Notes: generated from the sequence alone by a model not told the origin. DNA of 64,000 nt from Luteococcus sp038433155 (GCF_038433155.1 NZ_JBCDMW010000021.1:62001-126000), one strand, 5' to 3'. Positions 51,972-60,313 are shown, numbered from the stretch's first letter. A program made the numbers and translations.

Positions 51972-52442
51972 GTGGCGGGGCTGACCACGGCCGGCGGCGT
52001 GCTGCTGGCCCTCGACTGGGGCAAGGCCCGGATCGGCGTCGCCGCCTGCGACGCGCAGCGGATCCTGGCCTACCCTGTGGACACCATCCAGAACACGCCG
52101 AAGGACCCGGCCCAGGTGTTGCGCCGGGTCCGGGAACTGGTGGCCGAGTACGAACCCGTCGAGGTGGTGCTGGGGCTGCCGATCTCCCTGCAGGGCGACG
52201 AGGGGATCGCGGCGCGCGCCATGCGTGAGGTGGCGAAATCCCTTGCCGATGAGCTCGGGGACGTAGCCTTGACCCTGGTGGACGAGAGGTTGACCAGTGC
52301 CACCGCCCACCAGCGCCTTTCCCAGGCGGGCAAGAATTCGCGCCAGCGGCGCGGCATGATCGACCAGATGGCGGCGGTTGCCATCCTGGAACAGGCCCTC
52401 GCCGAGGGATCTGGCAACCCAACGTGTAAGGACGGACTGTGA
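51972..52442 (+). CDS. ruvX: Putative pre-16S rRNA nuclease / Holliday junction resolvase-like RuvX
   Basis: YqgF-fold nuclease of 156 residues. Catalytic acidic residues are in LALDWGKARIGVAACD, VDERLTSATAHQRL and DQMAAVAILEQAL. YqgF proteins mature the 16S rRNA 5' end; the Holliday-junction role is based on fold and on mycobacterial RuvX. GTG start 3 bases after alaS; stop overlaps mltG (GTGA). The alaS-ruvX-mltG-aroE order is conserved in actinobacteria. Confidence 0.93.
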   Translation: MAGLTTAGGVLLALDWGKARIGVAACDAQRILAYPVDTIQNTPKDPAQVLRRVRELVAEYEPVEVVLGLPISLQGDEGIAARAMREVAKSLADELGDVALTLVDERLTSATAHQRLSQAGKNSRQRRGMIDQMAAVAILEQALAEGSGNPTCKDGL

Positions 52443-53566
52443 GCGGCTTGTTCATGGACAACAACGGCAACCGGGACTGGAAGAAGGTGGGCTACCACGC
52501 CCGCAGCGCCTTCGCCGTGCTCCTCAGCCTGGCGGTGCTGTTCGGCGGCGGCTGGTTTGTCTATGACAAGGCCAAGACCGCCTACGTCAGTTACAAGACC
52601 TCCGACGACTATGCCGAGGGTGCCGGGGTCAAGGACGTCCTGATCACCATCCCGGAGGGCTCGTTGGGCGGCGACATCGGTGACCTGCTGGTGGCCAACA
52701 AGGTGGTGAAGAGCCGAAAGGCCTTCCTCAAGGCCTATGCGAAGAACGAGAAGGCCAAGACTATCCAGGCCGGCACCTACAAGCTGAAGACCGAGATTGC
52801 GGCCGACGACGCGGTGGACATGCTGCTCAACCCGGCCAACCAGGTGCACAACCGCGTGACGGTGCCCGAGGCGCTGTGGATGAGCACCCAGTTTGCCGTG
52901 CTGAGCAAGAAGACCGGCATCCCGGTGGCGCAGTTCCAGGCGGCCGCCAAGAACCCGCAGGCGCTGGGCCTGCCCAAGTGGGTGGGCAGCAACCCGGAGG
53001 GCTTCTTCTTCCCGCAGACCTATGAGATTGGCCAGAAGCCCACGGCCACGTCGATCCTGAAGCTGATGGCCAAGCAGTTCAATGAGGTGGCGGCCCGCAA
53101 TGAGCTGGTCTCCAAGGCCGAGGGCCTCAAGCGCACCCCGATGGAGATCATCACGGTTGCGTCCATCCTGGAGGCCGAGGCCAAGGAGAAGGACCAGCCG
53201 ATCGTGGCCGGCATCATCTACAACCGCCTGGAGGACGGGATGCAGCTGCAGCTCGACTCCACCAGCTACTACGCCACCAAGACCCCGCTGGGCAAGCCGC
53301 TGCCCAAGGGCTTCCGCGAGCAGGACAGCCCCTACAACACCTACAAGGCTGCCGGCCTGCCCCCGGGCCCGATCGGCGCTCCGGGCGAGAAGGCGATCAA
53401 GGCCGCGCTCAACCCCACCAACAGCGAGTACAAGTACTGGCTGACGGTCAACTACAAGACCGGCGAGACCAAGTTCGCCAAGACCTTCGAAGAGCACGAG
53501 AAGAACCGGCTGCAGTGGGAGGCCTGGTGCAAGACGGCCAAGGACAAGTCGGGTTGCCCGGCCTGA
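52439..53566 (+). CDS. mltG: Endolytic murein transglycosylase MltG
   Basis: Membrane-anchored lytic transglycosylase of 375 residues that cuts nascent glycan strands. One helix (about 22-42) anchors it with the bulk outside. A LysM-like region (residues about 60-130) is followed by the YceG domain with EGFFFPQTYEIG, the catalytic glutamate in VASILEAEAKEKDQ, and SPYNTYKAAGLPPGPIGAPG. Overlaps ruvX by GTGA and aroE by 13 bases. Confidence 0.95.
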   Translation: MSGLFMDNNGNRDWKKVGYHARSAFAVLLSLAVLFGGGWFVYDKAKTAYVSYKTSDDYAEGAGVKDVLITIPEGSLGGDIGDLLVANKVVKSRKAFLKAYAKNEKAKTIQAGTYKLKTEIAADDAVDMLLNPANQVHNRVTVPEALWMSTQFAVLSKKTGIPVAQFQAAAKNPQALGLPKWVGSNPEGFFFPQTYEIGQKPTATSILKLMAKQFNEVAARNELVSKAEGLKRTPMEIITVASILEAEAKEKDQPIVAGIIYNRLEDGMQLQLDSTSYYATKTPLGKPLPKGFREQDSPYNTYKAAGLPPGPIGAPGEKAIKAALNPTNSEYKYWLTVNYKTGETKFAKTFEEHEKNRLQWEAWCKTAKDKSGCPA

Positions 53567-54447
53567 CCGGCCAGCGCTGCGCGGTGATCGGCCATCCGGC
53601 CGGTCACTCGCTGTCTCCCGCCCTGCACCTGGCCGCCTACCGCGAGCTGGGGCTGGACTGGGGCTACACCGCCGTCGACCTCGCGCCCGAGCAGCTGGAC
53701 GGCTTCGTCCGCGGTCTCGACGAGAGCTGGCGCGGGCTGAGCGTCACCATGCCGCACAAGGTGGCGATCCGCCAGTACGGTCAGGGCGACGAGCTGGTGG
53801 ACCTGGTCGGCGCCGCCAACACCCTGGTGCTGCCGCAGGGCAGGAACCGCACCAGGGCGGCCGAGGGTGTCGAGGCCCCTCGACAAGCTCGGGGAACGAG
53901 TGGGGTTCCCTTGGTCCGCAACACCGACGTCGGCGGCTACCAACTGGCCTTCGCCGAGGCGGGCATCGAGTCCGCGGACTCGGCCACCGTCGTCGGCAAT
54001 GGCGCCACCGCCCGGTCCGCCGTCGTCGCGCTGCGCCAGATGGGTGTCGAACGCGTGTTGGTGCTGGCTCGTCGCCCCGAACGGGCCCGGGAGCTCAAGA
54101 GCTTCTGCACCAATGCGCTGGGGATGCTGTGCGCGGTGCGGGAGCTGGCCCCCGGGCAGGTGATCGACTCCGACATCCTGCTGTCCACCGTCCCCGAGGG
54201 CGGCGCCGACCACCTGGCCGCCGAGCTGGTGCAGCATGCCGCTGTGGTCTTCGACTCCGTCTACGACCCGTGGCCCTCCGCGCTGGCCGTCGAGGCCGAG
54301 CGCGCCGGCAAGCTGGTGCTCAACGGGCTGGACCTGTTGGCCGGCCAGGCCGTCGAACAGGTGCGCCTGATGACCGGGGCAGAGGTCTCGTTTGGCCTGT
54401 TGAAGTCCGCCGGACAAGAAGCGCTCAAGGCACGGGCCCAACTCTGA
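53554..54447 (+). CDS. aroE: Shikimate dehydrogenase with internal insertion
   Basis: NADPH enzyme of about 297 residues that reduces 3-dehydroshikimate to shikimate. The N-terminal CAVIGHPAGHSLSPALH, the catalytic lysine in TMPHKVAIRQYG, the substrate aspartate in VRNTDVGGYQ and the nucleotide loop GNGATARSAVV are present. About 25 residues (97-121) between LVLPQG and VRNTD are extra and coincide with a hairpin-rich element. TTG 53554 is chosen, with AAGGA 9 bases ahead; GTG 53515 is an alternative. Part of aroE-aroC-aroK-aroB. Confidence 0.9.
   Translation: MPGLTGQRCAVIGHPAGHSLSPALHLAAYRELGLDWGYTAVDLAPEQLDGFVRGLDESWRGLSVTMPHKVAIRQYGQGDELVDLVGAANTLVLPQGRNRTRAAEGVEAPRQARGTSGVPLVRNTDVGGYQLAFAEAGIESADSATVVGNGATARSAVVALRQMGVERVLVLARRPERARELKSFCTNALGMLCAVRELAPGQVIDSDILLSTVPEGGADHLAAELVQHAAVVFDSVYDPWPSALAVEAERAGKLVLNGLDLLAGQAVEQVRLMTGAEVSFGLLKSAGQEALKARAQL
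53869..53910 (+). repeat. Palindrome-rich element inserted in aroE
   Basis: Two dyads lie side by side: GTCGAG-GCCC-CTCGAC (53869-53884) and GGGAAC...GTTCCC (53892-53910), joined by AAGCTCG. The core CTCGACAAGCTCGGGGAACG resembles short dispersed repeats that I recall from other actinobacterial genomes. It keeps the aroE frame open. Confidence 0.55.
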
Positions 54448-54460
54448 AAGACTGGTGCGC

Positions 54461-55654
54461 ATGTTGCGCTACCTCACCGCCGGTGAATCCCATGGTCAGG
54501 CCCTGATCGCCACCATGGAGGGCATCCCCGCCCATGTCCAGGTCTCCTCCGACGACATCCGCCAGGCCCTCGCCCGGCGTCGGCTGGGGGCCGGCCGCGG
54601 GGCCCGGATGAAGTTCGAGGCCGACGAGGTGACCCTGCTGGGCGGTTTCCGGCATGGCGAGACGCTGGGCTCCCCGATCGCGATCATGGTGGGCAACACC
54701 GAGTGGCCCAAGTGGACCGAGGTGATGAGCCCCGACGCCGTGGACCAGGACGTGCTGGACGCGCAGGCCCGCAATGCCAAGCTGACCCGGCCGCGCCCCG
54801 GCCACGCCGACCTGGCCGGGATGCAGAAGTACGACTGGGATGAGGCCCGGCCGCTGCTGGAGCGGGCCAGCGCCCGGGAGACGGCCGCCCGGGTGGCGAT
54901 CGGCCAGGTGGCCAAGAACTTCCTGCAGCAGGCCTGCGGCATCACCGTGCTCAGCCACGTCGTCGAGCTGGGGCCGGTGAAGGCCGCGCCGACCTTCCCG
55001 ACGTTGGCGGACCTGGACCGGATCGACGCCGACCCGCTGCGCTGCAACGACCCCCGGGCCAGCCGGGCGATGCAGGACGAGGTGGCCGACTGCCACAAGG
55101 CGGGCGACACCCTGGGCGGCGTGGTGGAGGTGCTGGCCTGGGGGCTGCCGCCGGGCCTGGGTTCGCACTCCCAGGGCGACCGCCGGCTGGACGCGAAGCT
55201 GGCCGGTGCCCTGATGGGGATCCAGGCGATCAAGGGCGTCGAGCTGGGTGACGGCTTCGAGTTGGCCCGGGTACGCGGCTCCCAGGCGCACGACGAGATC
55301 CAGGGCGGCCCCGACGGCATCCGTCGCCTCAGCCAGCACGCGGGTGGCACCGAAGCCGGGATGAGCACCGGCGAGGTGCTGCGGGTCCGGGCGGCGATGA
55401 AGCCGATTGCCACCGTGCCAAAGGCGCTGCGCACCATCGACGTCAGCACCGGAGAGGAAGCCCGGGCGCACCACCAGCGTTCCGACGTGTGCGCGGTGCC
55501 AGCGGCCGGCGTGGTGGCGGAGGCGATGGTGGCGCTGGTGTTGGCCGAGGTGGTGCTGGAGAAGTTCGGCGGGGACTCCGTCGACGAGACCCGGCGCAAC
55601 CTGGAGTCCTACCTGGCCCAGGTGGCCGAACGGGGGTTGAGGATCCATGACTGA
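54461..55654 (+). CDS. aroC: Chorismate synthase
   Basis: FMN-dependent enzyme of 397 residues that forms chorismate from EPSP. The three family signatures are present: LRYLTAGESHGQALIATMEG at the start, the middle GHADLAGMQKYDWDEARPLL region, and DVCAVPAAGVVAEAMVALVL near the end. ATG 54461 matches the usual N-terminus (MLRYLTAGESHG); GTG 54455 is an alternative. Overlaps aroK by 8 bases. Confidence 0.97.
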   Translation: MLRYLTAGESHGQALIATMEGIPAHVQVSSDDIRQALARRRLGAGRGARMKFEADEVTLLGGFRHGETLGSPIAIMVGNTEWPKWTEVMSPDAVDQDVLDAQARNAKLTRPRPGHADLAGMQKYDWDEARPLLERASARETAARVAIGQVAKNFLQQACGITVLSHVVELGPVKAAPTFPTLADLDRIDADPLRCNDPRASRAMQDEVADCHKAGDTLGGVVEVLAWGLPPGLGSHSQGDRRLDAKLAGALMGIQAIKGVELGDGFELARVRGSQAHDEIQGGPDGIRRLSQHAGGTEAGMSTGEVLRVRAAMKPIATVPKALRTIDVSTGEEARAHHQRSDVCAVPAAGVVAEAMVALVLAEVVLEKFGGDSVDETRRNLESYLAQVAERGLRIHD

Positions 55655-56282
55655 GCCGTCCGCCGACGGCGCCCTGCCGCGGACCATCGTGCTGGTCGGC
55701 GCACCGGGCGCGGGCAAGAGCACCGTCGGCGCCAAGCTGGCCCGCAAGCTGGAGCTGCCGTTCACCGACGTCGACCAGGAGATCGAGGTACGCGCCGGGA
55801 TGCCGATCGGGGAGATCTTCGTCACCCGCGGTGAACCCGCCTTCCGGGAGCTGGAGCGCGAGGTCACCCTGGAGGTCCTGGCCAGCCCCGGCGTGGTCAG
55901 CCTGGGCGGCGGCGCAGTGATGAATGACCAGATCCGCGCCGCCCTGGCCCACCAACACGTGGTCTGGCTGGATGTCAGCGCCCACCACGCCAGCCGTCGG
56001 GTGGGGATCTCCGGCGCCGGCCGGCCGCTGTTCGCCAGCAATGTGCACTCCACCATGGTCAAGCTGATGAACCAGCGTCTGCCCCTCTACCGCGAGGTGG
56101 CAACCACCCGGATCGACACCAACGGACTCAAGCCCAATGCGGTGGTCCGGCTGGTGTTGGGCGAGTTCGGGATCCGGACGGACGAGGAGAAGGCCGAGCA
56201 CGACAACCCCGTGCACGACAACCCCGTGCAGGACAACCCCGTTCACGACAACCCCGTTCACGACAACCCCGAGGAGCACTGA
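55647..56282 (+). CDS. aroK: Shikimate kinase with C-terminal repeat tail
   Basis: P-loop kinase of 211 residues that phosphorylates shikimate. Walker A is GAPGAGKST at 18-26. The shikimate-binding DVDQEIEVRAGMPIGEIF, RELEREVTLEVL and VSLGGGAVMN segments follow, and the lid arginine lies in ISGAGRPLF. The enzyme proper ends near residue 180; the tail is five HDNPV-like repeats and EEH. The stop overlaps the aroB ATG (TGATG). Confidence 0.95.
   Translation: MTEPSADGALPRTIVLVGAPGAGKSTVGAKLARKLELPFTDVDQEIEVRAGMPIGEIFVTRGEPAFRELEREVTLEVLASPGVVSLGGGAVMNDQIRAALAHQHVVWLDVSAHHASRRVGISGAGRPLFASNVHSTMVKLMNQRLPLYREVATTRIDTNGLKPNAVVRLVLGEFGIRTDEEKAEHDNPVHDNPVQDNPVHDNPVHDNPEEH
56199..56273 (+). repeat. 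Five tandem 15-base repeats in the aroK tail
   Basis: Units of CACGACAACCCCGTG or a one- to two-base variant start at 56199, 56214, 56229, 56244 and 56259. They encode HDNPV, HDNPV, QDNPV, HDNPV and HDNPE. The high identity at DNA level suggests recent slippage expansion. Confidence 0.9.
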
Positions 56283-57370
56283 TGGCCACCCTGCAGGTCA
56301 ACGCCGAGCAGCCCTACCAGGTGCAGATCGGCAACGGCGTCGTGGAGCGGGTGGGGGAATTGGCCAGCGGTGCCGCCCGGGCCGCGATCATCCACCAACC
56401 CGTGCTCAGTGACCAGGCCGAGCGGGTGGCGCTGCTGCTGCGCCAGGCCGGTCTGGAGCCGGTCACCATTGAGGTGCCGGCCGGTGAGCCGGCCAAGACC
56501 GGGCAGGTGCTGCAACGTTGCTGGGATGACCTGGCCGCGGCCGGGATGACCCGCTCCGACGTCGTGATCGGGATCGGCGGCGGCGCCGCCACCGACCTGG
56601 CCGGCTTCGTGGCCGCCACCTGGCTGCGCGGCGTCGGCTACCTGTCCATCCCCACCACCGTGCTGGCCATGGTGGATGCCGCAGTGGGGGGCAAGACCGG
56701 GATCAACATTGCCGCCGGCAAGAACCTGGTGGGCGCCTTCCACGAGCCGCGTGGGGTGCTGTGTGACCTGGACCTGCTGATCGGTCTGCCGACGGCCGAG
56801 GTGGTCTCCGGCCTGGCCGAGGTGGTCAAGTGCGGCTTCATCGCGGATCCCCGGATCCTGGAACTGGTGGAGCAGGACCCCACCGAGTCCGTCGACGTCA
56901 GCACCGTGCGCTTCGCCGAGCTGGTCCGTCGCGCCGTCTCAGTCAAGGCGGAGGTGGTCTCGGGGGACCTGCGGGAGGCCACCTCCACCGCCGACCGGGT
57001 GGGCCGGGAGGCCCTCAACTACGGTCACACCCTGGGGCACGCCATCGAGCAGTTCCAGCACTTCACCTGGCGGCACGGCGAGGCGGTGGCAATCGGCATG
57101 GTCTTCGCCGCCGAGGTGGCCGCGCGCACGGTAGGGCTGCCTGCGCAGGTGGTGGCCCGGCACCGCAGTGTGCTGTCCAGCATCGGCCTGCCGACGGTCT
57201 ACAACGCGGGGGAGTGGAGCACCCTGCGGGCCACCATGAGCCTGGACAAGAAGGCCCGGGGCAACACGCTGCGCCTGGTGGGCCTGCGGCAGGTCGGCGA
57301 AGTCACCATCATCGACGGCCCCGACGAGGACCTGCTGCGCGAGGCGTGGACCACGCTGGATCCGCACTAG
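56282..57370 (+). CDS. aroB: 3-dehydroquinate synthase
   Basis: NAD- and zinc-dependent enzyme of 362 residues that converts DAHP to 3-dehydroquinate. It has GIGGGAATDLAGFVAATWLR and IPTTVLAMVDAAVGGKTGIN at the NAD site. The zinc ligands fall in LAEVVKCGF, LNYGHTLGHAIE and WRHGEAVAIGM. Last gene of the aro cluster; DAHP synthase, dehydroquinase and EPSP synthase genes are not in the window. Confidence 0.97.
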   Translation: MATLQVNAEQPYQVQIGNGVVERVGELASGAARAAIIHQPVLSDQAERVALLLRQAGLEPVTIEVPAGEPAKTGQVLQRCWDDLAAAGMTRSDVVIGIGGGAATDLAGFVAATWLRGVGYLSIPTTVLAMVDAAVGGKTGINIAAGKNLVGAFHEPRGVLCDLDLLIGLPTAEVVSGLAEVVKCGFIADPRILELVEQDPTESVDVSTVRFAELVRRAVSVKAEVVSGDLREATSTADRVGREALNYGHTLGHAIEQFQHFTWRHGEAVAIGMVFAAEVAARTVGLPAQVVARHRSVLSSIGLPTVYNAGEWSTLRATMSLDKKARGNTLRLVGLRQVGEVTIIDGPDEDLLREAWTTLDPH

Positions 57371-57396
57371 TCCGGTGTGGGAAGCGTGGCACGCTG

Positions 57397-57425
57397 GGTG
57401 GCGTCACTCCAGGGTCCGCGCCACC
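57397..57425. terminator. Possible hairpin terminator between aroB and the converging exporter genes
   Basis: GGTGGCG and CGCCACC form a perfect 7-base stem with a 15-base loop in the 61-base gap between two converging genes. Short, so only a moderate call. Confidence 0.35.
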
Positions 57426-57431
57426 GTGTGA

Positions 57432-58169
57432 TCATCGCATCGGGGCGTTGATCACGACGGGCCGTCGGGCGCAGGAGGTGGAGATGACCAGTGCGAGGGC
57501 CGTGCACGCGGCGTGGACAGCTGTGCCACTGGTCAAGGCCCCGTGCCACGGGTAGTCGTAGCTCTCGTCGAGCACGGTCAGTCCCAGTCGGTAGGGCCAA
57601 GCGGTGGGCAGAGCCCAGGAGAAGTCGGCACCCATCACGACCGCCGTGACCATGCCGAGTGCCACACCGACGATGTTGACCACCACGACATTTCGCGTCA
57701 GGACGCACAGGGCCGCGCTCACGGCCACCATGACTGCGAACGTGCCGCACTGGAGCGCGAGATACGCGATCGTCATCCGGAAGATCCCGGCACCAGCACC
57801 GCTGCAGACCATCAAGCCTGCCATCAGGGCCGTGGACGCGGCGAGGAACGCGGCGAGGACCGCGGTGATGACGGCGAGCTTGGCCAGGATGAGTCGGGTC
57901 GCGCCTTGCGGCAGGGTGAGCCAGTCGAACCACGTGCGATTGGCCAGCTCGACGTGAAAGGCGATGGTGGTGACGAGACAGGCCACCAGGCCGGTGACGA
58001 GCATGGACTGGTTGTGCAGGATGAAGTAGCGCGATCGGCCGGCGCTCGTGACCCCCATGAGCGATGCGATGGCCACCATCGCCCAGGGGGAGAGGTGCAG
58101 GGCCAATGCGAACCACAGTCCCTTCTCCCTGCGGAGCTTTCGCCATTCATTGCCGATCAGGTGCATCAT
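57432..58169 (-). CDS. ABC-2 type exporter permease
   Basis: Membrane protein of 245 residues with six predicted helices, starting HLIGNEWRKLRREKGLW, the amphipathic start typical of ABC-2 permeases of the antibiotic- or bacteriocin-resistance group. ATG 58169 has GGAGG six bases upstream and overlaps the ATPase stop (ATGA). With the ATPase and the 57-residue protein it forms a three-gene unit next to a divergent two-component system, a layout common for envelope-stress or antimicrobial-peptide exporters. Substrate unknown. Confidence 0.8.
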   Translation of the reverse strand: MMHLIGNEWRKLRREKGLWFALALHLSPWAMVAIASLMGVTSAGRSRYFILHNQSMLVTGLVACLVTTIAFHVELANRTWFDWLTLPQGATRLILAKLAVITAVLAAFLAASTALMAGLMVCSGAGAGIFRMTIAYLALQCGTFAVMVAVSAALCVLTRNVVVVNIVGVALGMVTAVVMGADFSWALPTAWPYRLGLTVLDESYDYPWHGALTSGTAVHAACTALALVISTSCARRPVVINAPMR

Positions 58170-58849
58170 GCTTGTCCTCCTTGCATGAGACGGAGATAGA
58201 GGTCCTCCAGGTCCTGGTGGGATTCCTGGCCGCGGGAAACGGTCTGGACGGTGCGCCCGTCTTGCAGGAAGGTCAGTCGGTCAGCGAGCGCGGCGACTTC
58301 GGTCAGGTTGTGGCTGGAGACGACCACCGCCATGCCTCGTTCGTCACGCAGGTGCTTGAGGAGCTCCCGGCAGTCCCGAATGCCCATCGGGTCCAGTCCG
58401 TTCGTGGGTTCATCCAACAGCAGCAGGTGTGGATCCCCGATCAGGCTGCGGGCGATTCCCAGGCGCTGTCGCATGCCCAGTGAGGTCTTGCTGCAGAGCA
58501 GATCCTTGTGGGGGTCGAGCCCCACCAGTGACAGGAGCTTGGGTAGTTCGTCGTGGGGAACGGCCAGATAGTCGGCATGGAGCTGGAGGTTCTCCAGCAG
58601 GGTGAGCCGTGCGTAGAAGGCGGGGTACTCGATGAGGTGCCCGATCCGAAGCCGTGGTGGGTCCATGCGGATGGTGCCTTCATGGTCCACGGTCTTCAGG
58701 ATGGCCTTGAAGATGGTCGTCTTGCCCGCCCCATTGGGGCCGAGCAGGGCGTGGATGGTTCCACGGTCGAAGGTGATGTCGACGTTGGACAGAGCGCGAG
58801 TGCCACCGAACGTGACACTGAGGTCATTGACCTCCACCACGGGGGTCAC
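58166..58849 (-). CDS. ABC-2 type exporter ATP-binding protein
   Basis: ATPase of 227 residues: Walker A GPNGAGKTT, Q-loop region IGHLIEYPAFYARLTLLENL, signature LGMRQRLGIARSL, Walker B LLLLDEPTNGLD, and H-loop VVSSHNLTEV. The variant signature and the short length match bacitracin/lantibiotic-type exporters. GTG 58849 overlaps the TGA of the small upstream gene (GTGA), which fixes the start although the frame is open upstream. Confidence 0.93.
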   Translation of the reverse strand: MTPVVEVNDLSVTFGGTRALSNVDITFDRGTIHALLGPNGAGKTTIFKAILKTVDHEGTIRMDPPRLRIGHLIEYPAFYARLTLLENLQLHADYLAVPHDELPKLLSLVGLDPHKDLLCSKTSLGMRQRLGIARSLIGDPHLLLLDEPTNGLDPMGIRDCRELLKHLRDERGMAVVVSSHNLTEVAALADRLTFLQDGRTVQTVSRGQESHQDLEDLYLRLMQGGQA

Positions 58850-59019
58850 CACAGGAGCCAGACGGTGTAGGTGACGGCATACAGGATCAGGAACAGTCCT
58901 GATGGCATGAACCTCACACCCCTGATTCCGGTCTTCATGACTTGGGCCAGGGCCGTGACCACCGCCAGTGCCAGGCACAGCAGGCTCGTCACGAGCAAGA
59001 TCTTGGACGCGATGTCCAT
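58846..59019 (-). CDS. 57-residue two-helix membrane protein
   Basis: Small gene with an excellent ribosome binding site (GGAGGAATGA before ATG 59019) and a GTGA overlap with the ATPase gene, so it is very likely translated. The peptide starts MDIASKILLVTSLL, has a first helix at about 6-26, a basic loop MKTGIRGVRF, and a second helix at about 40-57 that ends in VWLLW. It heads the exporter operon. It may be a small subunit or a regulator of the exporter; no family is recognised. Confidence 0.75.
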   Translation of the reverse strand: MDIASKILLVTSLLCLALAVVTALAQVMKTGIRGVRFMPSGLFLILYAVTYTVWLLW

Positions 59020-59032
59020 TCATTCCTCCTCC

Positions 59033-59064
59033 GTTGACGTCGGGCAATGTCTGCCCTTGTCAAC
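59033..59064. promoter_or_regulatory. Extended dyad at the exporter promoter, candidate operator
   Basis: Nested inverted repeats: GTTGAC...GTCAAC outside and GGGCA-ATGTC-TGCCC (59041-59055) inside. A minus-strand TACCGT at 59063-59068 would start the exporter mRNA near 59056, so the inner dyad would cover the first transcribed bases. The motif GGCAATGTCTGC recurs at 59106. Confidence 0.5.
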
Positions 59065-59105
59065 GGTAGGAGAGTGATGTGGTGTGAGCGTCGCGCAAGC
59101 GGTCA

Positions 59106-59117
59106 GGCAATGTCTGC
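59106..59117 (+). promoter_or_regulatory. Second copy of the GGCAATGTCTGC motif
   Basis: Identical 12-base copy of the core at 59043-59054, starting 63 bases after it (about six helical turns) and 98 bases upstream of the kinase start. A shared regulator, most simply the adjacent response regulator, is inferred. Confidence 0.5.
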
Positions 59118-59191
59118 TCCCGGCCAGGAGAAGTGGTCCGCCGTCGTCAGATGTGGCCGAAAGATACCCCGCGCCAAGGACGCGCCCCTTC

Positions 59192-59197
59192 TACTAT
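59192..59197 (+). promoter_or_regulatory. Leaderless -10 box (TACTAT) for the histidine kinase gene
   Basis: TACTAT lies at -12 to -7 from GTG 59204. This supports GTG 59204 over the upstream in-frame GTG at 59084. Confidence 0.5.
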
Positions 59198-59203
59198 CGG
59201 CGG

Positions 59204-60313
59204 GTGAAGAATCATCTGGGCCCAGGGGACACGCTCCTCGCAGCCGTGACCGTGCTGTTCGTGCTCCTGTGCGCCCTCGACAGTGCTGCCGGCAACCAGG
59301 TGGAAGTACCTGTGGGGTGGCTGCTGGGCGACGCGGTGCTGGGCATGATCGCGTTCTGGCAAGCCCGACAGGGGCGGGTGGTTGCGGGCCTGGCGTTGTC
59401 GGCCGTGTCGACGTCCGCTTGTGGGGCGGCTCTCGTCCACGTCATGGGAACGGCACGCAGGAGCGGGTTGTGGCGCGGTCAGGTTGCCGGGGCGAGCTAC
59501 CTGGTGCTGGCACTGGTGCGCTGGCGGCTGCCTTGGACCCCGGACGGGGCGTACCAGAACTCGGGGTGGGGGTTCGCCGTCGTGGCGCTGGGGGTCGAAT
59601 GTCTTGTTGCGTGGGGGAGCTACATCGGTGCGCACCGGGCCCTGGTCCGTTCACTACGGGAGCAGAACGAGGCGCTGGCCCGGGAACAGCAGTGTGCAGT
59701 GACCGCCGCCCAGGCCTCTGAACGGCTGGCCATCGCCCGGGAGATGCATGATGTGCTGGCCCATCGTCTGAGCCTGATCAGCATGCACTCGGCCGCCCTC
59801 GAACACCGCTGCGTGATGAGTGATGACGAGCGCACCCAGGCAGGCGCATTGATCAGGGCCAATGCCCGCGCCTCGCTCTGCGAACTTCGTGGCATTCTCA
59901 GCGACCTGCGCGAGGAACAGCCCGGTGCCCCTCAACCGGACCTCACCGACCTGCCCCGGCTTGCGGTGGAGGCCAGTACCCCCTCGAACCCCGTACAGGT
60001 CGAGATGGCCCTGGATTGTGCGGACCTTGCGCCCGGTGTCGGGCGACACGTCTTCCGGATGGCCCAGGAGGCCGTCACCAATGCGCACAAGCACGGCAGC
60101 CCCGGCCCCATCCGGGTCACCGTCCGAGAGGAGGCCGATCACTGCCTGCTGGTCGTGACCAATCCCGTCAGTGCTCCCAGCCCCACCCCTGCTGGGTACG
60201 GGCTGCGGGGGATCACGGAACGTGTCCAGCTGTGCGGGGGAAGTCTCTCGCATGCCATCCTCGGGGGCACCCATGTTCTCGAGGTCACCGTCCCACTGCG
60301 GGAGAACCAATGA
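59204..60313 (+). CDS. Sensor histidine kinase, NarL-partner (HisKA_3) type
   Basis: Membrane kinase of 369 residues from GTG 59204; an open frame to 59084 would add 40 unlike residues. Five or so helices (about 10-155) form the sensor without a sizeable external domain, typical of kinases that sense through the membrane or through a partner transporter. The phosphorylated histidine is in IAREMHDVLAHRLSLIS. ATP-binding elements include RMAQEAVTNAHKHG (N-box) and GYGLRGITERV (G-box). The stop overlaps the regulator ATG (ATGA). Confidence 0.9.
   Translation: MKNHLGPGDTLLAAVTVLFVLLCALDSAAGNQVEVPVGWLLGDAVLGMIAFWQARQGRVVAGLALSAVSTSACGAALVHVMGTARRSGLWRGQVAGASYLVLALVRWRLPWTPDGAYQNSGWGFAVVALGVECLVAWGSYIGAHRALVRSLREQNEALAREQQCAVTAAQASERLAIAREMHDVLAHRLSLISMHSAALEHRCVMSDDERTQAGALIRANARASLCELRGILSDLREEQPGAPQPDLTDLPRLAVEASTPSNPVQVEMALDCADLAPGVGRHVFRMAQEAVTNAHKHGSPGPIRVTVREEADHCLLVVTNPVSAPSPTPAGYGLRGITERVQLCGGSLSHAILGGTHVLEVTVPLRENQ

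Noticed and set aside
54048..54061. SOS-box-like CGAACGCGTGTTGG inside aroE
   Set aside because: It has one mismatch in the dyad, lies deep in a coding region and far from any promoter, and codes for conserved residues (ERVLVLARRP region).
59084..59203. Longer form of the histidine kinase from GTG 59084
   Set aside because: The added 40 residues are Arg/Pro-rich with no family counterpart and overlap the repeated GGCAATGTCTGC site. GTG 59204 has a well-placed TANNNT box.
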